Part shown: in pieces, positions 6,496 through 11,280 of the stretch
How positions within the stretch are numbered: position 1 is the first letter of the stretch
Layout: every line of letters starts with the position of its first letter
Origin: Tissierellia bacterium
GTDB taxonomy: Bacteria > Bacillota > Clostridia > Tissierellales > Tepidimicrobiaceae
Length of the DNA: 11,280 bases
Assembly (NCBI GenBank): GCA_012518745.1
Contig: JAAYRM010000072.1
Span: 1 to 11,280, forward strand
Direction of reading: 5' to 3'
Program-made: the position numbers and the translations under genes
Notes under the pieces: generated by a model
What the model saw: the letters and a program-made list of their open reading frames with translations, nothing else
What the model was told of the DNA's origin: nothing
Databases searched by the model: none

Positions 6496-8925
6496 ATGGA
6501 TAGGAAAGAAGATAATGTATTGGAAATAAATATTGAAGAGGAAATGAAGAAATCGTATCTAGATTATGCTATGTCCGTAATAGTAAGTAGAGCCCTTCCA
6601 GATGTTAGGGATGGATTAAAGCCCGTTCATAGACGGATATTATATGCCATGAATGAGCTGGGGATGACACCAGATAAGCAGTATAGAAAGTCAGCTAGAG
6701 TTGTAGGGGATGTATTGGGTAAGTATCATCCCCATGGGGATTCATCTGTATACAATGCAATGGTTAGGCTAGCACAGGATTTTAGTACCAGATATACCCT
6801 AGTGGATGGGCATGGAAATTTTGGTTCCATCGATGGGGATAGCCCTGCGGCTATGCGTTATACAGAGGTGAAGATGACCAGGCTAACCCTGGAGATGTTA
6901 AGGGATATAAATAAGGATACCATAGATTATAGGCCAAACTTTGATGAAACGCTGGACGAACCCATGGTATTACCCAGTAGATTTCCAAATCTATTGGTGA
7001 ACGGCTCATCCGGTATTGCGGTTGGGATGGCAACGAATATTCCACCACATAATCTGAGGGAGATAATAAACGGTATAATAATGTTGATAGAGGATCCAGA
7101 AACGGAAATAGAGGACTTGATGAAGGTTATCAAGGGACCGGATTTTCCAACAGGGGCCATGATCATGGGACAGGAAGGTATTAGAAACGCCTTCAAGACG
7201 GGAAGGGGGCGTGTAATACTTAGGGCCATTGCAGAGATAGAGGCTATGGCTAGGGGAAGGAATAGAATAATAATAACCGAAATACCCTATCAGGTAAATA
7301 AATCGAGATTGATAGAGAGGATGGCCGAATTGGTCAGGGATAAGGAGATCGAAGGTATCTCCGATATAAGGGATGAGTCGGATAGGGATGGTCTGCGTAT
7401 AGTGATAGAGTTGAGAAGGGATGCAAATCCCAATGTGGTATTGAATAACCTGTATAAGCAGACACAATTACAGACTACATTTGGAGTTATAATGCTGGCC
7501 CTAGTAGATGATGAACCTAGGATACTGAATTTAAAACAGATGTTAACGCATTATCTGAAGCATCAGGGTAATATAATTACACGGAGAACCCAATTTGAAT
7601 TAGATAAGGCTATGAGCAGGGCACATATCGTAGAGGGGTTGATTGTAGCCCTCGATAATATAGATGAGGTAATCAATATCATACGAAGTTCTAAGGAAGA
7701 ATCCATAGCTAGGGAAAGGTTAATGGGTAAGTTTGAATTATCCGAAAAACAGGCACAGGCTATCCTAGATATGCGACTTAGAAGGTTGACCGGTCTAGAA
7801 CGTGAAAAATTAGAAGATGAGTACAAGGATCTAAATGAACAGATAACCAGGTTTAATGAGATACTATCTAGTGAGAAATTAGTATTTCAGATAGTTAAAG
7901 ATGAATTGCTAGAGATTAAGAAGAGATTTGGCGATGGTAGAAGAACTAGGATAATGCCATCGGCAGATGAGATAGATATAGAGGATATGATAGAGGAAGA
8001 GGATGTCATAATCACCTTAACCCATCATGGATATATAAAGAGGATGCCTCAGGATACCTATAGAATCCAAAGGAGAGGTGGAAGGGGTATAACGGGACTG
8101 ACCACCAGGGAGGAGGATTTTGTAGAGGATCTATTTATTACATCAACCCATGATATGCTATTATTCTTCACTAATAAGGGAAGAGTATATTCATTAAAAG
8201 CATACGAAGTACCCGAAGGTGGAAGGCAGGCAAGAGGGACTGCAATAATAAATCTATTGAATTTAACCGGGGATGAAACTATAACTGCTGTTATTCCAAT
8301 AGAACAATATGATCCGGAAAGTAATTTAATCTTCCTGACCCAAAACGGAATCATAAAGAAAACGAAGTTGGATAGCTTCAAGCATATTAGGAGGAATGGG
8401 ATAATCGCCATGAATTTAAGAGGCGATGATGAATTGATAGAGGTAAGGAAGACCGACGGGAAGAGGGAAGTGATTATAGTAACCGCCATGGGAATGGCTA
8501 TCAGATTTAATGAAGAGGATGTAAGGGTAATGGGCAGAAATGCCATGGGTGTGATAGCGCTTAAATTGAGGGAAGACGACAGGGTTGTTGCCATGGACCT
8601 TGTGGAAGATGAAAAGGAACTATTGGTTGTATCGGAGTTCGGTTTTGGAAAAAGAACCCCCCTGTCGGAATATAGGCTGCAGAATAGAGGTGGGGTAGGC
8701 TTAAAAACCTACAACCTTAGGAAGAAGACGGGCAAATTGATTTCCGCTAAGGTCATAGATAAAAAGGATGATATAATTATGATCTCCATGTCCGGAATTG
8801 TGATCAGATTATTGGGAGATGATATATCCACAATGGGCAGGAATACTCAGGGTGTCACCTTGATGAGAATAGATAATGAAAAGGATAGGGTTATGGCAGT
8901 AGCCAAATATATAGAAGAAGATTAA
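6496..8925 (+). CDS. gyrA: DNA gyrase subunit A
   Basis: GyrA cuts and rejoins the DNA gate segment and wraps DNA. The 809-residue product (B. subtilis about 821) opens with the winged-helix breakage-reunion domain. The catalytic tyrosine is Tyr122 in PAAMRYTEV, the same number as in E. coli, preceded by GHGNFGSIDGD. The coiled-coil and C-gate region follows. The C-terminal beta-pinwheel begins near residue 500 with the GyrA box QRRGGRG at 525-531, which separates gyrase from topoisomerase IV. The quinolone-determining segment reads HPHGDSSVYNAMV, with Ser83 and Asn87. Asn at 87 is unusual compared with Asp in E. coli or Glu in many Gram-positives. The start is fixed by AAGGAGGG (6482-6489), 6 bp before ATG. 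An intrinsic terminator follows the stop at once. Confidence 0.98.
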   Translation: MDRKEDNVLEINIEEEMKKSYLDYAMSVIVSRALPDVRDGLKPVHRRILYAMNELGMTPDKQYRKSARVVGDVLGKYHPHGDSSVYNAMVRLAQDFSTRYTLVDGHGNFGSIDGDSPAAMRYTEVKMTRLTLEMLRDINKDTIDYRPNFDETLDEPMVLPSRFPNLLVNGSSGIAVGMATNIPPHNLREIINGIIMLIEDPETEIEDLMKVIKGPDFPTGAMIMGQEGIRNAFKTGRGRVILRAIAEIEAMARGRNRIIITEIPYQVNKSRLIERMAELVRDKEIEGISDIRDESDRDGLRIVIELRRDANPNVVLNNLYKQTQLQTTFGVIMLALVDDEPRILNLKQMLTHYLKHQGNIITRRTQFELDKAMSRAHIVEGLIVALDNIDEVINIIRSSKEESIARERLMGKFELSEKQAQAILDMRLRRLTGLEREKLEDEYKDLNEQITRFNEILSSEKLVFQIVKDELLEIKKRFGDGRRTRIMPSADEIDIEDMIEEEDVIITLTHHGYIKRMPQDTYRIQRRGGRGITGLTTREEDFVEDLFITSTHDMLLFFTNKGRVYSLKAYEVPEGGRQARGTAIINLLNLTGDETITAVIPIEQYDPESNLIFLTQNGIIKKTKLDSFKHIRRNGIIAMNLRGDDELIEVRKTDGKREVIIVTAMGMAIRFNEEDVRVMGRNAMGVIALKLREDDRVVAMDLVEDEKELLVVSEFGFGKRTPLSEYRLQNRGGVGLKTYNLRKKTGKLISAKVIDKKDDIIMISMSGIVIRLLGDDISTMGRNTQGVTLMRIDNEKDRVMAVAKYIEED

Positions 8926-8931
8926 TGGATG

Positions 8932-8964
8932 AAAGATATCCCGGAGTATTGGGGTATCTTTTTT
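8932..8964 (+). terminator. Intrinsic terminator after gyrA
   Basis: AAAGATATCCC (8932-8942) pairs with GGGGTATCTTT (8951-8961), giving an 11-bp stem with one G-U pair and an 8-base loop. The right arm runs into six T residues (8959-8964). It lies 6 bp after the gyrA stop and separates the gyrase transcript from the Rsb operon. Confidence 0.85.
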
Positions 8965-8993
8965 AATCATGCGGGCAAATCCTAGTAATTCAC

Positions 8994-9020
8994 TTTACAT
9001 TAAATATATTTTATTATAAA
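8994..9020 (+). promoter_or_regulatory. Candidate promoter of the rsbV-rsbW-sigB operon
   Basis: TTTACA (8994-8999) and TATAAA (9015-9020) resemble a housekeeping promoter, with a short 15-bp spacer, in the gap between the gyrA terminator and rsbV. No sigma-B-type promoter (GTTT with GGGTAT at proper spacing) was found that would show autoregulation. The gap is very AT-rich, so the call is tentative. The leader ends in GGGGG (9048-9052), the rsbV ribosome binding site. Confidence 0.4.
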
Positions 9021-9059
9021 ATTAGATAAAATACACAATGAGAATCAGGGGGTTATAGC

Positions 9060-9377
9060 ATGGCTTTAGATATAAGTATTGAATTTGATGAGAAAAACGA
9101 TGCATGGAACGTTTCGCCAAGGGGGGAAATCGATATATATACATCCCCCGAACTAAAAAAGGAACTAATAGAGAGGTTGAAGGAGAGAAGGGCTAGTCTG
9201 TTTATGGATTTTAAGGATTTGGATTATATAGATAGCACGGGTTTAGGTGCATTGATAAGTATCCTTAAAATTATAAGGGATGATGATAAGAAGATATATA
9301 TAAAGAACGTTAAGCCTAATATAAGAAAACTATTCGACATAACGGATTTAGACAAGATCTTTATCATTGAGGGGTGA
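9060..9377 (+). CDS. rsbV: RsbV-like anti-sigma factor antagonist (STAS domain)
   Basis: This 105-residue protein is a single STAS domain. GEIDIYTSPELKKEL (22-36) and DYIDSTGLGALI (55-66) are the family hallmarks. Ser59 in DSTGLG is the residue that the partner kinase phosphorylates in SpoIIAA/RsbV proteins, and RKLFDITDLDKIF is the typical last helix. In the known switch, unphosphorylated RsbV binds RsbW and frees the sigma factor, and phosphorylation blocks this. The GEIDIYTSP and LFDIT wording is closer to RsbV than to SpoIIAA. The ATG at 9060 follows GGGGG by 7 bp. It is the first gene of a three-gene operon, 6 bp from rsbW, and its 3' end supplies the rsbW ribosome binding site (GAGGGGTGAT). 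No RsbU phosphatase is in view, so the input signal is unknown. Confidence 0.88.
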   Translation: MALDISIEFDEKNDAWNVSPRGEIDIYTSPELKKELIERLKERRASLFMDFKDLDYIDSTGLGALISILKIIRDDDKKIYIKNVKPNIRKLFDITDLDKIFIIEG

Positions 9378-9383
9378 TTAATC

Positions 9384-9752
9384 ATGAGAGATGATATAAT
9401 TGAGCTTACAATTCCTAGCAAACCCGATTATATATCGGTGGCTAGATTAACATCTTCGGTAGTGGGCAATAATATGGGATTCAATATAGATGATATAGAA
9501 GATATAAAGGTCTCCATAGCTGAGGCCTGTATAAATGCCTTGAACAAGGATGATAAGATATCGATAGGTTTTGAGGTAGGAGGAGACAAGCTAGTAATTA
9601 GAATTGACAATGTATTCCCCTGTAAGGATACCGAATTGGATATGGGTAAGGAGATCGAATTGGGTCTTTTGATCATAGAGTCCCTGATGGATGAGGTTGA
9701 ATTCGGCGAAGAGGGAATTAAGATGATTAAATATGTAGAGGATGGTATCTAA
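9384..9752 (+). CDS. rsbW: Short RsbW-like anti-sigma factor (GHKL fold)
   Basis: The first half of this 122-residue protein matches RsbW well. IPSKPDYISVARLTSSVV and MGFNIDDIEDIKVSIAEACINAL correspond to the RsbW opening and N-box, keeping Glu47 and Asn51, the catalytic base and Mg2+ ligand positions. The C-terminal LGLLIIESLMDEVEF matches the G2 region. It is clearly reduced compared with the roughly 160-residue Bacillus protein. The loop after the N-box and the ATP lid are shorter, the G1 motif (DEG in RsbW) reads RIDNVFP with no glycine, and the G2 glycine pair is IELGL. It probably binds and inhibits the sigma factor encoded next. Whether it still phosphorylates RsbV is open. It ends in TAATG, overlapping the sigma gene start by one base, so the two are translationally coupled. 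Confidence 0.82.
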   Translation: MRDDIIELTIPSKPDYISVARLTSSVVGNNMGFNIDDIEDIKVSIAEACINALNKDDKISIGFEVGGDKLVIRIDNVFPCKDTELDMGKEIELGLLIIESLMDEVEFGEEGIKMIKYVEDGI

Positions 9753-10552
9753 TGAAAGTGGAGGGGCGTTATAACGAAGTCGATCATGAGGATATAACGG
9801 AAATTCATACTAAGACCTTATTTAAAAAATTGAGGGACACGGGGAATAGAATAGTTAGAGAAGAATTGATAGAAAGACATATGTATATAGCTGAAATACT
9901 CTCAAAAAAATATACCAACAGAGGGATAGATTACGATGATATATATCAAGTCGCATGTATGGGGCTTATATACGCCGTAGATAGGTTTGATGTAGATAAG
10001 GGTTATGAGTTTTCAAGTTTCGCAACGCCTACTATTATTGGGGAGATTAAAAAGCATTTTAGGGATAAGGGTTGGACCATTCGGGTTCCACGGAGGATTC
10101 AGGAATTATCAAAGAAGATAAACAATGCCAAGATAACCCTGAGTCAGGAACTTCAACGTTCACCGACCGTTGAAGATATAGCTAATTACCTAAATTCGAC
10201 GGTAGAGGAGATACTAGAAGCCATGGAGGGGAGTAGGGTATATACCCCTCAATCGTTGGATCTGATATACGATTCCAATAATGACGATAAGGATTTAAAC
10301 CTTGCGGATCTGATTGGCGAAGAGGATATATATTTTGATAGAATAGAGAATAGTGATTTCCTAGCTAGGGCGATGAAGAAACTTAATGAGATGGAGAAGA
10401 AGATCCTTAAGAATAGATATTTTGATAGGATGACCCAGGTATCAATTGCTAAGGAATTGGATATATCACAGATGACCGTATCTAGGGTGGAGAAAAGGAT
10501 TATAGAAAAGCTGAAAAAAGAGATGGATAGAACATTAAATGGCGAGTTGTAA
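9752..10552 (+). CDS. sigB: SigB/SigF/SigG-type RNA polymerase sigma factor
   Basis: This is a 266-residue group 3 sigma-70 factor, the normal length for SigB (about 262). Region 2 spans about residues 40-110, with YDDIYQVACMGLIYAVDRFD for core binding and FSSFATPTIIGEIKKHFRDKGW for -10 recognition, followed by the VPRRIQEL segment. Region 3 includes QRSPTVEDIANYL. Region 4 holds the helix-turn-helix TQVSIAKELDISQMTVSRVEKRI (228-250) for the -35. PTIIGEIK is shared by SigB, SigF and SigG, and the RsbV/RsbW-like neighbours favour SigB, a general stress role. It overlaps the rsbW stop by one base and has a weak site GAGGATGG (9737-9744) upstream. No terminator is seen before the insertion sequence. 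Promoter specificity cannot be read from sequence. Confidence 0.88.
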   Translation: MKVEGRYNEVDHEDITEIHTKTLFKKLRDTGNRIVREELIERHMYIAEILSKKYTNRGIDYDDIYQVACMGLIYAVDRFDVDKGYEFSSFATPTIIGEIKKHFRDKGWTIRVPRRIQELSKKINNAKITLSQELQRSPTVEDIANYLNSTVEEILEAMEGSRVYTPQSLDLIYDSNNDDKDLNLADLIGEEDIYFDRIENSDFLARAMKKLNEMEKKILKNRYFDRMTQVSIAKELDISQMTVSRVEKRIIEKLKKEMDRTLNGEL

Positions 10553-10576
10553 AATGAAGTGACGGAAAAGCAAAAA

Positions 10577-10605
10577 TTGAAACCCAATGAAATATCCTAT
10601 ACAAT
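10577..10605 (+). promoter_or_regulatory. Promoter of the IS30 transposase
   Basis: TTGAAA (10577-10582) and TACAAT (10600-10605) are separated by exactly 17 bp, a good housekeeping sigma promoter with one mismatch per hexamer. It lies 35 bp before the transposase start, and the ribosome binding site AAAGGAGG (10624-10631) follows. It is the best-formed promoter in the window. It may belong to the element itself or be formed partly with flanking DNA. Confidence 0.65.
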
Positions 10606-10639
10606 GTAATCAGCTAGAAATACAAAGGAGGATAAATCA

Positions 10640-11280
10640 TTGGGTCACATACATCATATCAGAAATAGGAAAAAAGGTAAACATCTGAACTTTAAGGATA
10701 GACAGTTCATAGAATATTTGGTTAAAAAGGCATATCCTAAAAAACCTTCGGTTAGAAAATTAGTTGGGGCCATTGGCTGTAGTGAATCTACGATTAGACG
10801 AGAATTAAAGAGGGGTAAGGTACTTCAACTTTCTAGTGAACTGATAGAATATGAAAGCTATAGTGCAGAAATAGCACAGCAAGACTATGATTATCGTGCA
10901 ACAGCCAAAGGACCAGATTTGAAAATAGCTAATGATTATGCCTTCGTTGAATATGTAGAACATAAAATAATAAAAGAAAAATATTCTCCCGATGCAGTAA
11001 TAATGGAACTAGAGAACAATGGCTTTTCTCACCCAGAAACAGGGGTCAAATTTGAGGCAAGGATATGTACAAAAACCCTATATAATTATATAGATCAGGG
11101 GGTATTTCCTAGCTTGACTAATCGTGATTTACCTAGAGAAGGTAAAGCCTCAAAACGCAAGCAAAGAAGGGTTAGACGTTCTTATAAGAATGTAGATGGC
11201 AAAAGCATATGGGAACGGCCAAAGGAGGCCAACAATCGCTCTGAGATAGGCCATTGGGAGATGGACTGCATAGAAGGAAC
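10640..11280 (+). CDS. IS30-family transposase, 5' part (runs off window)
   Basis: The open frame runs unbroken for 213 codons to the window edge. It starts at TTG 10640, with AAAGGAGG ending 8 bp before and a stop at 10607 that excludes a longer N-terminus. The protein begins MGHIHHIRNRKKGKHLNF. It has a helix-turn-helix near residues 38-58 (VRKLVGAIGCSESTIRRELKRG) that binds the element ends, the IS30-type stretches YSAEIAQQDYDYRATAKG, KYSPDAVIMEL and ICTKTLYNYIDQGVF, and at the right edge EIGHWEMDCIEG. Asp209 there is the first acid of the DDE catalytic triad. The remaining catalytic D and E should lie outside. IS30 enzymes move DNA by cut-and-join through a circular intermediate. The part seen has no frameshift, so the gene may be intact. 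Confidence 0.9.
   Translation, partial: MGHIHHIRNRKKGKHLNFKDRQFIEYLVKKAYPKKPSVRKLVGAIGCSESTIRRELKRGKVLQLSSELIEYESYSAEIAQQDYDYRATAKGPDLKIANDYAFVEYVEHKIIKEKYSPDAVIMELENNGFSHPETGVKFEARICTKTLYNYIDQGVFPSLTNRDLPREGKASKRKQRRVRRSYKNVDGKSIWERPKEANNRSEIGHWEMDCIEG

Larger units (their letters stand above)
10553..11280 (+). mobile_element. IS30-family insertion sequence, left part
   Basis: The region right of sigB carries an IS30-family transposase gene with its own promoter, and it continues beyond the window. The true left end lies somewhere between the sigB stop and the promoter at 10,577. It cannot be fixed because the right inverted repeat and the target duplication are outside the window. The transposase uses CGN arginine codons more than the core genes do (7 of 18 by my count), a sign of separate origin. 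The sigB coding frame is intact, so the element sits after it and did not break it. Confidence 0.75.

Noticed and set aside
8058..8594. 178-codon frame on the minus strand inside gyrA
   Set aside because: It is a shadow of gyrA, with composition typical of reverse-complement coding DNA and no domain pattern or ribosome binding site.
8952..8957. GGGTAT as a sigma-B -10 element
   Set aside because: It is the right arm of the gyrA terminator stem and lacks a GTTT-type -35 at proper distance.
9060..10552. spoIIAA-spoIIAB-sigF sporulation operon
   Set aside because: The gene order is the same, but the STAS and anti-sigma sequences resemble RsbV/RsbW more, and the locus is beside gyrA. It is not fully excluded without a tree.
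1..11280. CRISPR arrays, tRNA or rRNA genes, toxin-antitoxin pairs, defence genes
   Set aside because: I looked for direct repeats with spacers, cloverleaf-like sequences and extra small genes in the gaps and found none.

Overview
This window is the replication-origin region of a low-GC Gram-positive (Bacillota) chromosome, followed by a stress-sigma-factor operon and the start of an insertion sequence. The conserved order dnaA-dnaN-yaaA-recF-remB-gyrB-gyrA, AGGAGG-type ribosome binding sites, several TTG starts and heavy use of AGA/AGG and ATA codons all point to Bacillota. The gyrA-rsbV-rsbW-sigB order and the protein sequences suggest an anaerobic Clostridia-type lineage (Peptostreptococcaceae/Tissierellales-like). 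No 16S or other decisive marker is present, so the genus cannot be named.

Layout: positions 1-198 hold the dnaA promoter region with imperfect DnaA boxes. dnaA (199-1536) is followed by the 203-bp dnaA-dnaN gap, which has the full look of an oriC: DnaA boxes, a short GC cluster, a DnaA-trio tract and an AT-rich strand-opening region. Then come dnaN (1740-2846) and the S4-domain gene yaaA (2863-3072). An 82-bp gap carries a candidate extended -10 promoter and a perfect 14-bp hairpin. recF (3155-4261), remB (4275-4583), gyrB (4576-6483) and gyrA (6496-8925) follow closely spaced, and an intrinsic terminator lies just after gyrA. A 134-bp gap with that terminator and a candidate promoter precedes a tight three-gene operon: an RsbV-like STAS anti-anti-sigma factor, a short RsbW-like anti-sigma factor and a SigB-like sigma factor. 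From about 10,560 to the right edge there is an IS30-family element with its own promoter and a transposase that runs off the window.

How the parts work together: DnaA melts oriC, DnaN clamps the polymerase, RecF serves gap repair at stalled forks, and gyrase relieves the supercoils made by replication. The Rsb module is a partner-switching circuit in which unphosphorylated RsbV releases the sigma factor from RsbW. No RsbU-type phosphatase is inside the window.

All genes are on the + strand, co-directional with a fork leaving oriC to the right. Most of the window is ordinary core genome, and I do not see a new biological system. The points that deserve a second look are the reduced RsbW with a degenerate ATP site, the hairpin placed at the likely 5' end of the recF-gyrA transcript, a natural Asn at GyrA position 87, the readable oriC unwinding module, and the IS30 element at the end of the sigma operon.
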